Assembly: GCF_900111015.1 (NCBI RefSeq)
Contig: NZ_FOFS01000015.1
Location: 1-64,000 of the forward strand
Length of the DNA stretch: 64,000 nucleotides
Source of the DNA: Solimonas aquatica
GTDB taxonomy: Bacteria; Pseudomonadota; Gammaproteobacteria; Nevskiales; Nevskiaceae
Reading direction: 5' to 3'
Part shown: positions 37,807 to 47,560 of the stretch, piece by piece
Numbering within the stretch: position 1 is the stretch's first letter
How the letters are laid out: every line of letters begins with the position of its first letter
Translations under genes and position numbers: made by a program
Notes under the pieces: model-generated
Databases searched by the model: none
Told to the model about the DNA's origin: nothing
The model's input: only the letters and a program-made list of their open reading frames with translations

Positions 37807-40800
37807 TCAGGGTAACAGGCTGCGTCGTTCGAAGAGGAAGTCGGCATCCGCGCTGCCGCTGTCGGCCAGTGCATTGCCGTATTGCGGGGTTTGCGGCAGC
37901 TCGCGTTCCACTTCATCGCGCACCTGGAAGAACAGGGTATTGCCCGGCGCCCAGCGATCCAGGCGCCGCAGCTGCTGCAGAAGGCTCCAGGCGAACACCG
38001 AGTGGCCGTTGTTGCCGGAGTCGGCCACCGGTTCGTCGGAGCCCGACGTCATCGCCATCACCGAGCGCTGACCGAGATAGGACTGCGCCTCGCGTTCACG
38101 CTGTGCCGTGCTTTCCTGCTTGCGGGCGGTGCCCACGAAGCTGCCGGAGTAGCAGCTGTCGAGAATCAGCGCGACCTGCTTGGCCTGCATCAGCCGCAGC
38201 CAGCGCGCGACATCGGCGTTGGAGATCCAGCCGCGTGGATCACGGGCACTGGCATCGGAGGGAATCCAGTAGCCCAGGCCGGTTTTCTCCACCAGCTCGC
38301 CGTGACCGGCGAAGTACACCAGCAGGCTGTCGTCCTCGCGCATCTCCAGCGTCAGGCGGTTGAGCGCGGCAACGATCTGCGCGCGATCGGGATTCTCCAG
38401 CGCCAGCACCTCATAGCCCAGACGCGACTGCAACTCGCCGGCGATGGCGCGAGCATCCGGCACCGCGCTGCTGAGCTGCGGCACGCGCGGATCGGCGTAA
38501 TGGTTGAGGCCGATCACCAGGGCGCGCTTGCGGGCGATGGCCGGCACCGCCGCCACCATCTGCAACCGCGCGGCCGGTGCCTGGCGGCGCTTCTTCAGCA
38601 GCTGCTTTTGCAGATCCTCGCTGAGGATGCACACGCCTTTCTCCGCTTCCTGCAGCGACTGGCACTGCGGCAGATCCGCCAGCTGCGGATTTTCCTCCAG
38701 CTGCGCCCGTGCCTCGGCCAGCACCGCCGCCTTGAAGGCCGTGCGCGCGCTGAGCAGCTTGCTCACTTGTTCGCGCGGCAGTTCCTGCACCGAGATGTTG
38801 CGGAAGTAGGTCTGTTCGCCATCGGTCAGCAGATAGGACTGCGGCGTCACGCGGCTGTCGCCGCTGACGCCGGCCTGCGTGAACAGCGCGCTCAGGGTGC
38901 TGCCCTGCGTGGCATTCACCAGACCGGAATCGCCGCCGCTGTCGCGCGCCGGCATCGGCTTGCTCAGCTGCCGGGACAGAACCTGTGGCAGCCCGCCATC
39001 CGGCACGCTGCTGATTTTGCTCAGCTGCAGCTGATCGTTCTGATAGCGCTGCTGCACGCTGCTGTCGCTGCTCTGCAGATCGAAGCTGCCGCTGTGCCCG
39101 GCATAGCGCATCACCGTGAAGCTGTCGCCGCTGGCGGCGCTGTAGCCGCTGGCAAACGACAGCTGCAGGGTGCCGGCCAGCGTGGCCTGACCACTGAGGC
39201 CGAGCTGGTCCTGCAGACCCGCGCCGGCCACATCGATGGCGAGCACACCGCCGGCCAGCTGCTGGTAATCGCCCAGCAGCTGCAGCGTGGCCACGCCGCC
39301 GCCGCCATCCTCTGGCGCGATCAGACCCTGATTGCGCAGCAGCGCGCCGCTCAGATCGATGCGACCGTCGCCGCGAATCACGCCGCCGCTGTCATTGCGC
39401 AGACCTTCGGCGGCAACCAGCGTGGCGCTGTTGCCGAGGCGGATCAGACCGGTGTTGCTCAGGCCGCCGCTGCCGGCGTCGGCGAGCGTGGTGCTGCCGC
39501 CTTGCAGATCCATCGTGCCGGCGTTCTGGCGCAGACCCGAGAACTGCGCGGTGCCCGCCGAGACCGTCAGCGTGCCGCCGGCTGCATTGCTCCAGCCGGC
39601 GCCGCCGGCCTTGGCCACGGTGATTCCGGCGCTGCTGCTGACATCGGCGATGGCGAGGCTGCCGCCGCTCAGCTCGATGCTGCCGGCATTGCCGGCGATG
39701 CCGGCGAGCTGAGCGCTGCCACCGCTCACCGAAATCCGGCCGCTGTCTTCGTTCTGCCAGCTGCTGCCGCTGACATCGAGCGAACCCGAGCTGACATTCA
39801 ACGTGCCGCTGTTGCTGCTGAAGTTCGTCAGCGTTACCGCTGCGCCGCTGGTGTTGATGCTGCCGCTGTTGGCGAGGCCGGCCGTTGCGCCATTGACGCT
39901 GAGCTGACCGCCGCTGGCGTTCAGGCTGCCGCTGTTGCGGGCCAGATCATTCACGAGCAGCACGCCGCCGCGCACATCCACGCTGCCGGCGTTGCCGTCG
40001 ATGCCGGAGAGTTGCGCGCTGCCGCCGCTGACCAGGACCTGTCCGCCATCCTGGTTTTGCCAGGCGCTGCCGCTGATATCGAGCGAGCCCGAGCTGACAT
40101 TGAGCATGCCGCTGTTGCCGCCGAAGTTTGTCAGCGCCAACGCGCCGCCACTGGTGCTGATGCTGCCGCTGTTATTGAGGCCGGCCGTTATGCCGTTGAC
40201 GGAGAGATGGCCGCCGCTCACATCCACGCTGCCGGCGTTGCTGCTGATGCCGGAGAGCTGCGCGCTGCCGCCGCTGATCAAGACCTGACCGCCATCCTGG
40301 TTTTGCCAGGCGCTGCCGCTGATATCGAGCCAGCCCGAGCTGACATTCAGCGTACCGCTGTTGCCGCCGAAGTTCGTCAGCAACATCGTGCCACCAGCAG
40401 CGTTGACGCTGCCGCTGTTGTCGAGACCTGTCGTTGCGCCATTGACGGTGAGCTGACCGCCGCTGGCATTCAGGCTGCCGCTGTTGCGGGCCAGATCGTT
40501 CACCACTAGCGTGCCGCCGCGCACATCCACGCTGCCGGCATTGCCGGCGATGCCCGACAGCTGCGCGCTGCCGCCGGCCACGGAGACCTGAGCGCCGTCT
40601 GCGTTGTGCCAGCTGCTGCCGCTGACATCGAGCGAGCCCGAGCTGACATTCAGTGTGCCGCTGTTGCCGCCGAAGTTTGTCAGCGACACGGTGCCGCCAT
40701 CAGCGTTGACGCTGCCGCTGTTGTCGAGCCGCGCCGTCGCGCCGTTGACGGTGAGCTGGCCGCTGCTGGCGCTCAGGCTGCCGCTGTTGCGGGCCAGATC

Positions 40801-43800
40801 ATTCACGAGCAGCACGCCGCCGCGCACATCCACGCTGCCGGCATTGCCGGCGATGCCCGACAGCTGCGCGCTGCCGCCGGTCACGGAGACCTGAGCACCG
40901 TCTGTGTTGTGCCAGCTGCTGCCGCTGACATCGAGCGAGCCCGAGCTGATATCGAGCGTGCCGCTGTTGCCGCCGAAGTTCGTCAGCGACACGGTGCCGC
41001 CGCTGGCCTTGATGCTGCCACTGTTGTCGAGGCCTGCCGTTGCGCCATTGACGGTGAGCTGACCGCCGCTGGCGTTCAGGCTGCCGCTGTTGCGGGTCAG
41101 ATCGTTTACGAGCAGCGTGCCGCCGTTCACCGCCACGCTGCCGGCGTTGCCGTCGATGCCGGAGAGTTGCGCGCTGCCGCCGCTGACCAGGACCTCGCCG
41201 CCATCCTGGTTTTGCCAGCCGCTGCCGCCGACATCGAGCGAACCCGAGCTGATATCGAGCGTGCCGCTGTTCGCGCTGAAACGCGTCAGCGTCACGCTGC
41301 CGCCGCGCACCTGGATGCTGCCGCTGTTGCTGAGGCCGGTGTTGCTCGCGCCGCTTGCCGTGAGTGCTCCGCCGCTGAGCTCCACGGTTCCGGCATTGCT
41401 GCTGATGCCCGACAGCTGCGCGCTGCCGCCACTCACCAGAACCTGGCCGCCATCCTGGTTTTGCCAGGCGCTGCCGCCGACATCGAGTGAACCTGCGCTG
41501 ACACTGAGCGTGCCGCTGTTCGTGCTGAAGCGGCTCAGCGTCACGCTGCCGCCGCCTGCGCTGAGGCTGCCGCTGTTGTGGAGGCCGGTGCTTGCGCCAT
41601 CGACGGTGAGCTGGCCGCCGCTGGCGCTGAGGCTGCCGCTGTTCGTGGCCAGATCGCGTGCCAGCAGCGTGCCGCCGCTGACCGTCACGCGACCGGCATT
41701 GCCGCTGATGCCGGAGAGCTGCGCGTCGCCGCCAGTCACGGCTACTTGTCCGCTGGCCTGGTTCTGCCAGCTGCCGCTCACATCCAGGCTGCCGCTGCTG
41801 ATCTGCAGCGAGCCCTGATTCGCGGCGAAATTGGTGATGTCGAGCGTGCCGCCGGTCAAGGAGACCTGCCCGGTGTTGAGCAAGCCGCCGCTGCTCGAGC
41901 CACGCAGATCGAGCGTGCCGCCGGAGCTGATGAGGCTGCCGCTGTTCACGCGCATGTCCTGAATCGTGAGCTGGCCGCCGCTCTGGCTCAGGCTGCCGTT
42001 GTTGCTCGCGAAGCCGTCCAGATGCGCGGTGCCGCCGGTGATCAGGATCTGCGCGCCGCTGGCATTGCGCCAGCCGTCGCCGCTCACCTCCAGCGTGCCG
42101 GCGCCGAGCGACAGGCGCGCGCTGTTGCGGCTGAAGTTCGCAAGACTGAGCTGGCCACCGGTGACGGACACATCGCCGGTATTGATCAGGCCGCTGCCGC
42201 TGGCTCCGCTCACGCTGAGCTGGCCGCCGCTGGCGAGCAGACTGCCGCTGTTGCTGGCCAGATCCTGGACCTGCAGCGAGCCGCTGCCGCTGCTGCTCAG
42301 CACGCCGGAATTTGCACTCAGGCCTTCGAGCTGGGCCAGGCCGCCGCTCACCACGATCTGCCCGCCGCTGTCGTTGTGCCAGTTGCTGCCACTGAGATTC
42401 AGGGTGCCGCCGCTGAGCGCCAGCGTGCCGCTGTTGCTGAGAAAGTTGCCGAGGCTCAGCGTGCCGCCGCGGCCGGAGAGGCTGCCGGTATTGCTCAGTC
42501 CGGTGTCGGCGCCCGTGAGCGTGAGCTTGCCGCCGCTCACATCGATGCTGCCGCTGTTCTGGCGCAGGCCGCCGAGTTCCAGCGTGCCGCCACTGAGTGA
42601 GATGCTGCCGGCGTTGTGGTCCAGTCCGCCGAGCTGTGCGCTGCCGCCGCTGACCAGCAGCTGCGCGCTGTCTTCCTGATTCCAGCTGCTGGCGCTGATC
42701 TCCAGGCTGCCGGCGCTGAGCTGCAGCAGACCGCTGTTGCTGCCCAGCTTGGTGAGATGCAGCGTGCCGCCGCTGACATCGATGCTGCCGCTGCTGGAAA
42801 GACCCGCGCTGTTGCCATCGACCGTGAGCGTGCCGGCACTGGCCGCCAGTGTGCCGCTGTTGCTGCCCAGATTCGCCAGTGAAATATCACCGCCCTGCGC
42901 CGAGACCAGGCCGCTGTTGCTCAGACCCGCAGCGCCCGGATCGTGCACCACCACGCTGCCGCCGCTGGCCAGGATGCTGCCGGCATTGCGGCTCAGGCCG
43001 CTGATGTCCAGCACGCCGGCGCTCGCGCCGAGGCTGCCGCCGGCGTCGTTCTGCCAGTCGTCGCCGGAGAGTTCCAGGCGACCGCCGTCGGCGCTGAGCT
43101 GGCCTTGATTGCTGCCGAGCGAGGCCAGGGTGAGCACATGCTCCTGGCTGCTGATCTGCAAACCGCTGCCGATGTCGAGCCGTGGCGCGTCGCGATCGGC
43201 GCTCTGTGCCTGTGTGCTGATCGTGGCGCCGCCGGCTTGAGCTGGATCTTCGGCGTCGGGATCGGCGATGGCCCTGGCGATGATCTGGCCACTGCCCTGC
43301 AAGTGCTGCGTGGCGTCGCCGATCAGAATCAGGCGCGCACCGTGATCCAGCTCGGAATAGACATTGCTCGCCAGCGACAAGGTGCCGTTGACGGTGAGCC
43401 CGCCATGAATATTCAGCACGCTATTGGTCAAGGCGCTGAGGCTGCCGTCGAGTCGCAGGCCGTTCTGCACATCGAGGCCGCCGCCGTTGGCCAGCGTCGA
43501 TTGCAGGCCCGCGCCCAGCGTCATGCCATCGAGCACGGTTTGATGACCCAGATCCAGCCGCGCCTGTCCGTTGCTGCTGAACAGGGTGCCGTTGCGCAGC
43601 GTGCTGGGACAGCTGCCCTCGCAGAACCCGCCGGCGAGTTCCAGCCGGCCCATGCCGTCGAGGTCGAAGCTGCCGCCCTGCAGGTTCCAGCTGATGCCGG
43701 TGTCGAGCACGAAGTGGCCGGTGTCGCCATGCCGCATCGTGCCCAGGTTCGTACCGCTGATATCCGAGCCGAAGACGATCACGCCCTGATTGGCATTGAA

Positions 43801-45939
43801 GACGCCGCTGTTGCTCCAGCTGCCGTACAGCTTGATGCTGCTGCCCGAGCCGTTGGCGCGAATCTCGCCGGTATTGCTCCAGCTGCCGCTGCTATCGGCA
43901 TTGATGTACAAGGTGCCGAAATCCGGATCGAAGATCTGGCTGTTGATCAGGCCGTGATTGCTCAGCAGATGATCCAGGTACAGATCACCGGCGGTATGCG
44001 AAAGCACGATGCCCGCGCCGATGCGGAAGCCATCGTCGGCGTCGATCACGCCGAGATAAGCGCTGTTGCCGCTGCCGTAGTTGCCGGCCAGCAGCGTGCC
44101 GTTGCCGGCCAGAAACTGCACGCCGCTGCTGAAGTGCAGGGTGGCGCCCGGCGAGATGCCCTCATCGACGATGCCGAAGGTGCTCAGGCGCAGCACCGCG
44201 CCGTCCAGCAACAGATCATGGCGGATGTTCAGGGTGCTGGCGGCGTCCAGCGTCATCGTGATGTCGGGCCCCAGCGTGACCGCATCGAAGCTGGCGCTGC
44301 TGTAGCGGTCCAGCCAGATACTGGCGCCGCTCGTGCCGCTGATCAGGGCATTGCTGATTTCACTGCCGCTCCGCAGGTCCAGCTCGCCGCTCAGGTGCAG
44401 GGTGCCGCCGTTGAGGTTCACGCTGCTGCCGAGTGCGCTGAGGCCATCGCCGTTGCGTGCCGACTGCAAGGACAGATCCAGAGTCGCGCCGCTGGCGCTG
44501 ATTGCCTGGTTGAGATAGATCGAGTGATCGGCAATCAGGCTCAGGCGCACCGAGGCGCCGAGTGAAACGTTGATGGGACTGCTGAGCGTGATGTCGCCGA
44601 GCTGTCCGGGATCTTCGCAATCAGCACAGGGGCTGGTGCTGATCTCCACGCTGGTACCGCCTTCCAGGGCGTAGATGATGTCGCTGGCGAGGTAGTCGTC
44701 GATATCGACATCCTGCGGGTCCAGCAGCCAGAGCCCGGCGCGGCCGTGTGCGGCGCTGGCGTCCGGCGCGCGGCCGATCAGCAGCTGGCCGTGACTGGAG
44801 GTCTCGATGAAGCCGCCGTCGCCGCGCAGGCTGCCGCCGCGCGCCGAGAGCTGACCGTAGACCTGCGTGAGATCCAGCGACCACAGCTGGATGCTGCCGC
44901 CATTGCCGTAGCGCCCGCCATCGGCGAACAGGCTGGCGCCCGGGGCGATGCGCAGCGTGGCCGGCAGCTCGCTGCGGATGCGGCCGCCGCCGTCACGGCC
45001 GGAGACATCCAGGCGCGCGCCGCTCTGGATGTCGATGTTGCCGGCACCGAGCAGCGCGATGCTGCCGCCCCGGCCCTGCGCGTTGCTGGCATCCACGCGC
45101 CCGGCCACCGTCAGCTGCCGGCTGGCGGACAGCACGATGCGGCCCTGCGCATCCAGGCTCAGCTGGTCGGCCTGCACCAGACCCTGCTGATTGATCACGC
45201 CGCCGTAGACATCGATGCCGCTGGCCAGCAGGCTGCCCGTGTTGTGGACCTCGCCCTGCGGCAGCGGGATGTGGAAACTCAGATAGGGCAGGCCGGTGTC
45301 GAGCAGTTCCACGCTGTCGGCAGCCAGCAGGCCGATCTGTCCGCCCGGTGCCTGCAGGGTGCCTTCATTGCGGATGCTGGGGCCGATCAGCAGCAGCTGC
45401 CCGCCGTAAGGCGTGCTGAGCAGGCCCTGATTGACGATGCCCAGGCCGGCGGCGCTGCGCGCATCGGCGCCGAGCGCGTAATGGCCGCTGTCCAGCGCGC
45501 TCGTATCCAGGCGCAGCGTGGAGGCGATCAGGCTGCCCACATCCACGCGCGCGTTCTGGCCGAACAGAATGCCATTGGGATTGAGAAGCCAGACGCGGCC
45601 GTTGCTGCTGAGCGCGCCGAGCAGATAGCTGGGGTTCTGGCTGCTGACGCGGTTGACCACCTGGCTCTGCGCGCTGGCCTGCTGGAAATTCACGCTGTAG
45701 CCGGCGCCGATGGAAAAGCTCTGCCAGTCCAGAATCGTGTTCGGCGTGTTCACGATCTGCATGGCATGGCCCTGGCTCGTCACGCTGGCCTGACCGCTGA
45801 TCACGCTCAGGCCGCTGGGCAGCGGCGCGATGCCGGCGGGCAGGGCGATGCCCTGCGCCGCGCCGGCGGCGGCCATGGCGGGAACCGTGCCGAGCAGCAG
45901 GATCGGCAGATGCCGCAGCGCTTTGCGATGAAGATTCAT
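37807..45939 (-). CDS. Giant two-partner-secretion exoprotein (TpsA) with C-terminal caspase-like protease
   Basis: About 2,710 aa. Order: signal peptide (~1-28); haemagglutinin-type TPS domain (~30-270) with LLNPNGILFGQNARVDVGS; a long Ser/Gly/Asn-rich beta-helix with 101-residue repeats; a ~150-residue linker containing LLKKRRQAPAAR; and a C-terminal caspase domain (~2465-2710) opening RKRALVIGLNHYADP, with His in YFAGHGE (near 38303) and Cys in LILDSCYSGSF (near 38153). Both catalytic residues are present. It is exported through the TpsB encoded 10 bp upstream. ATG 45939 follows GAGGG; longer starts would overlap tpsB. TpsA proteins are usually adhesins or cytolysins; a protease tip suggests self-processing or cleavage of surface targets. 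The role is inferred. Confidence 0.9.
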   Translation of the reverse strand: MNLHRKALRHLPILLLGTVPAMAAAGAAQGIALPAGIAPLPSGLSVISGQASVTSQGHAMQIVNTPNTILDWQSFSIGAGYSVNFQQASAQSQVVNRVSSQNPSYLLGALSSNGRVWLLNPNGILFGQNARVDVGSLIASTLRLDTSALDSGHYALGADARSAAGLGIVNQGLLSTPYGGQLLLIGPSIRNEGTLQAPGGQIGLLAADSVELLDTGLPYLSFHIPLPQGEVHNTGSLLASGIDVYGGVINQQGLVQADQLSLDAQGRIVLSASRQLTVAGRVDASNAQGRGGSIALLGAGNIDIQSGARLDVSGRDGGGRIRSELPATLRIAPGASLFADGGRYGNGGSIQLWSLDLTQVYGQLSARGGSLRGDGGFIETSSHGQLLIGRAPDASAAHGRAGLWLLDPQDVDIDDYLASDIIYALEGGTSVEISTSPCADCEDPGQLGDITLSSPINVSLGASVRLSLIADHSIYLNQAISASGATLDLSLQSARNGDGLSALGSSVNLNGGTLHLSGELDLRSGSEISNALISGTSGASIWLDRYSSASFDAVTLGPDITMTLDAASTLNIRHDLLLDGAVLRLSTFGIVDEGISPGATLHFSSGVQFLAGNGTLLAGNYGSGNSAYLGVIDADDGFRIGAGIVLSHTAGDLYLDHLLSNHGLINSQIFDPDFGTLYINADSSGSWSNTGEIRANGSGSSIKLYGSWSNSGVFNANQGVIVFGSDISGTNLGTMRHGDTGHFVLDTGISWNLQGGSFDLDGMGRLELAGGFCEGSCPSTLRNGTLFSSNGQARLDLGHQTVLDGMTLGAGLQSTLANGGGLDVQNGLRLDGSLSALTNSVLNIHGGLTVNGTLSLASNVYSELDHGARLILIGDATQHLQGSGQIIARAIADPDAEDPAQAGGATISTQAQSADRDAPRLDIGSGLQISSQEHVLTLASLGSNQGQLSADGGRLELSGDDWQNDAGGSLGASAGVLDISGLSRNAGSILASGGSVVVHDPGAAGLSNSGLVSAQGGDISLANLGSNSGTLAASAGTLTVDGNSAGLSSSGSIDVSGGTLHLTKLGSNSGLLQLSAGSLEISASSWNQEDSAQLLVSGGSAQLGGLDHNAGSISLSGGTLELGGLRQNSGSIDVSGGKLTLTGADTGLSNTGSLSGRGGTLSLGNFLSNSGTLALSGGTLNLSGSNWHNDSGGQIVVSGGLAQLEGLSANSGVLSSSGSGSLQVQDLASNSGSLLASGGQLSVSGASGSGLINTGDVSVTGGQLSLANFSRNSARLSLGAGTLEVSGDGWRNASGAQILITGGTAHLDGFASNNGSLSQSGGQLTIQDMRVNSGSLISSGGTLDLRGSSSGGLLNTGQVSLTGGTLDITNFAANQGSLQISSGSLDVSGSWQNQASGQVAVTGGDAQLSGISGNAGRVTVSGGTLLARDLATNSGSLSASGGQLTVDGASTGLHNSGSLSAGGGSVTLSRFSTNSGTLSVSAGSLDVGGSAWQNQDGGQVLVSGGSAQLSGISSNAGTVELSGGALTASGASNTGLSNSGSIQVRGGSVTLTRFSANSGTLDISSGSLDVGGSGWQNQDGGEVLVSGGSAQLSGIDGNAGSVAVNGGTLLVNDLTRNSGSLNASGGQLTVNGATAGLDNSGSIKASGGTVSLTNFGGNSGTLDISSGSLDVSGSSWHNTDGAQVSVTGGSAQLSGIAGNAGSVDVRGGVLLVNDLARNSGSLSASSGQLTVNGATARLDNSGSVNADGGTVSLTNFGGNSGTLNVSSGSLDVSGSSWHNADGAQVSVAGGSAQLSGIAGNAGSVDVRGGTLVVNDLARNSGSLNASGGQLTVNGATTGLDNSGSVNAAGGTMLLTNFGGNSGTLNVSSGWLDISGSAWQNQDGGQVLISGGSAQLSGISSNAGSVDVSGGHLSVNGITAGLNNSGSISTSGGALALTNFGGNSGMLNVSSGSLDISGSAWQNQDGGQVLVSGGSAQLSGIDGNAGSVDVRGGVLLVNDLARNSGSLNASGGQLSVNGATAGLANSGSINTSGAAVTLTNFSSNSGTLNVSSGSLDVSGSSWQNEDSGRISVSGGSAQLAGIAGNAGSIELSGGSLAIADVSSSAGITVAKAGGAGWSNAAGGTLTVSAGTAQFSGLRQNAGTMDLQGGSTTLADAGSGGLSNTGLIRLGNSATLVAAEGLRNDSGGVIRGDGRIDLSGALLRNQGLIAPEDGGGGVATLQLLGDYQQLAGGVLAIDVAGAGLQDQLGLSGQATLAGTLQLSFASGYSAASGDSFTVMRYAGHSGSFDLQSSDSSVQQRYQNDQLQLSKISSVPDGGLPQVLSRQLSKPMPARDSGGDSGLVNATQGSTLSALFTQAGVSGDSRVTPQSYLLTDGEQTYFRNISVQELPREQVSKLLSARTAFKAAVLAEARAQLEENPQLADLPQCQSLQEAEKGVCILSEDLQKQLLKKRRQAPAARLQMVAAVPAIARKRALVIGLNHYADPRVPQLSSAVPDARAIAGELQSRLGYEVLALENPDRAQIVAALNRLTLEMREDDSLLVYFAGHGELVEKTGLGYWIPSDASARDPRGWISNADVARWLRLMQAKQVALILDSCYSGSFVGTARKQESTAQREREAQSYLGQRSVMAMTSGSDEPVADSGNNGHSVFAWSLLQQLRRLDRWAPGNTLFFQVRDEVERELPQTPQYGNALADSGSADADFLFERRSLLP
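39804..42731 (-). repeat. In-frame tandem repeats of about 303 bp inside the TpsA gene
   Basis: A marker (TGCCGCTGTTG and variants) recurs at 39804, 40107, 40353, 40656, 40959, 41262, 41511, 41811, 42117, 42426 and 42729. The steps are 303, 246, 303, 303, 303, 249, 300, 306, 309 and 303, all multiples of three. The 246/249 steps lack a ~19-residue block (VNDLARNSGSLNASGGQ). Copies between 39.8 and 41.3 kb are nearly identical; those beyond 41.8 kb are more diverged. Confidence 0.88.
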
Positions 45940-45949
45940 GCGCCGGCCC

Positions 45950-47560
45950 TCAGAAGCCATAAGCCAGGGAAAAGTGCAGACGGTAATCACCGCGCGCGGT
46001 GCGCTGCGCATCGGCGTAGGCGCGCGCGGCATCGAGCCGCAGTTGCAGATGCTGCTGATACTGGCCGCGCAGCCCCAGGCCCAGGCTGCCGATGCGGCAG
46101 CGGCTGTCCTGCGCACGGCAGGGCGTGTGTCTCTGGTTGAGCAGCAGACTGCCGTCGGCAAACGCGGCGGCATACAGCGCGGCATCGCCGTCGTCGCGAC
46201 GCAGCAGCGCATGCAGGCCTTCGACGCTGCTGAGCAGCCCGGAGTCGGCCACCAGCTCGCGTTCCTGATAGCCGCGCACGCTGGTCAGGCCGCCGGCGCC
46301 GAACTGCTCGCCGGGCACCAGGGCATTGCGGCTGTACTGGAACTGTGTGCGCCAGTTGAAGACATCGCGTGTGCTGAGCGCCTGCTGCCAGGCCAGGCTG
46401 CCGCGCAGCAGGCTGTAATGCGCCGGCGCGCCGGTGCGCATCGCTTCGAAGTCGGCGGCTGCGCCATCGGCACCGCCGGTCAGGAGGTTGTAGACCAGCT
46501 GCAGATTGGCGCTGAACTGCGTGCCCAGCTGCGCGTCGTAAGCCAGGGTCAGCGGCCGCACCGCGATGCTGGCGTCGGCCGAGCCGCAGCCGGCGGCGCC
46601 CAGCAGGCCCACGCTGCAGTCGTTGCGGTAATGGCGCTGGTCCAGGCCGATGTAGACCTTCTGCCGCCAGGCGCTGTGCTTGGGCAGATACCAGCGGTAA
46701 CGCAGGCCCAGGGCATCGCCGCGTCCGGAGAACAGCGCATCGCCCGCCGGCGTGGCGATGGCCTTGCTGTCCACGTCCGAATAGCTGGCGGTGAACTCCA
46801 GCGCCGAATGCAGCGTGTACCAGGGCGCAAGATAACTCAGGCTCACCGCCTTGCTGCGCGCATCGAAGTCCGGCGAGACCTCGCCGCGCAGGCCCAGCTG
46901 CTGATCGCCGCCGAACAGATTGGCGTGCAGATAAGCCAGCGAGGCGCGGTAATGGCCGGTGCTCTCGCTGCCGCTGTTGTCCAGGCCCAGGGTGAACTGC
47001 TGCGGCGCGCGTTCGCGTGTCACCACCAGCGCATCGATGCGCCCGGCGACATCGGAAGGCTGGAACACCACGCGCGTGGACTTGGCCGGGTTTTCATTGG
47101 CCTGCTGTGTGTTGGTGTCCACCGCAATCAGGTTCGGCGTCTGTCCGCGCGCCAGACCCGGCAGGCTGTGCAGGATGTTGTCGCGCTCGAAACGCTGATT
47201 GCCCTGCACGTAAATCTGATCGAGCTTGCCTTCCACCACCTGCAGACGCAGCGTGCCGCGCTCGACCGTCTGCTCGGGCAGCAGCACCAGCACCGTGCCA
47301 TAACCGGCTTCGCGATATGCGGCCTGCAGCGCGTCGGCGCGGGCGCGGATCTTCGCCATGTTCAGCGGCGGTGCGATGGGCTGCAGCAGTTGCTGCAGCT
47401 GCGCCTCGGGCAGCAGGCTGTTGCCTTCGACGCTCAGCGTCAGCGGCGTGTTCAGGGCATCGGCGGCGAGCGTCTGCGCGTCGGCCAGCGGCGTCGTCAG
47501 CAGCGCCAGGCTCAGCAGGGCCGGGCGCGACAGCACAGGCGCAAGACGGAAGATGTTCAT
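45950..47560 (-). CDS. Two-partner secretion outer-membrane transporter (TpsB, ShlB/FhaC/HecB family)
   Basis: About 536 aa. Signal peptide ~1-28 (PALLSLALLTTPLADAQ), POTRA-type region (~40-190: LTLSVEGNSLLPEAQL, LRLQVVEGKLDQIYVQGN), then a beta-barrel with the L6 motif VRGYQE and a terminal aromatic (SLAYGF). It secretes and helps fold the adjacent TpsA. Its start overlaps the CHASE2 stop by one base (TGATG), and 10 bp separate its stop from tpsA, so sensor, transporter and cargo are one transcription unit. Confidence 0.93.
   Translation of the reverse strand: MNIFRLAPVLSRPALLSLALLTTPLADAQTLAADALNTPLTLSVEGNSLLPEAQLQQLLQPIAPPLNMAKIRARADALQAAYREAGYGTVLVLLPEQTVERGTLRLQVVEGKLDQIYVQGNQRFERDNILHSLPGLARGQTPNLIAVDTNTQQANENPAKSTRVVFQPSDVAGRIDALVVTRERAPQQFTLGLDNSGSESTGHYRASLAYLHANLFGGDQQLGLRGEVSPDFDARSKAVSLSYLAPWYTLHSALEFTASYSDVDSKAIATPAGDALFSGRGDALGLRYRWYLPKHSAWRQKVYIGLDQRHYRNDCSVGLLGAAGCGSADASIAVRPLTLAYDAQLGTQFSANLQLVYNLLTGGADGAAADFEAMRTGAPAHYSLLRGSLAWQQALSTRDVFNWRTQFQYSRNALVPGEQFGAGGLTSVRGYQERELVADSGLLSSVEGLHALLRRDDGDAALYAAAFADGSLLLNQRHTPCRAQDSRCRIGSLGLGLRGQYQQHLQLRLDAARAYADAQRTARGDYRLHFSLAYGF

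Noticed and set aside
39804-42731. CRISPR-like regular repeats
   Set aside because: The units are contiguous 303-bp in-frame coding repeats with no spacers.
37882-46140. Several long plus-strand open frames over the TpsA gene
   Set aside because: They are repeats of Ala/Val-rich text that mirror the TpsA repeats; no start context or domains.
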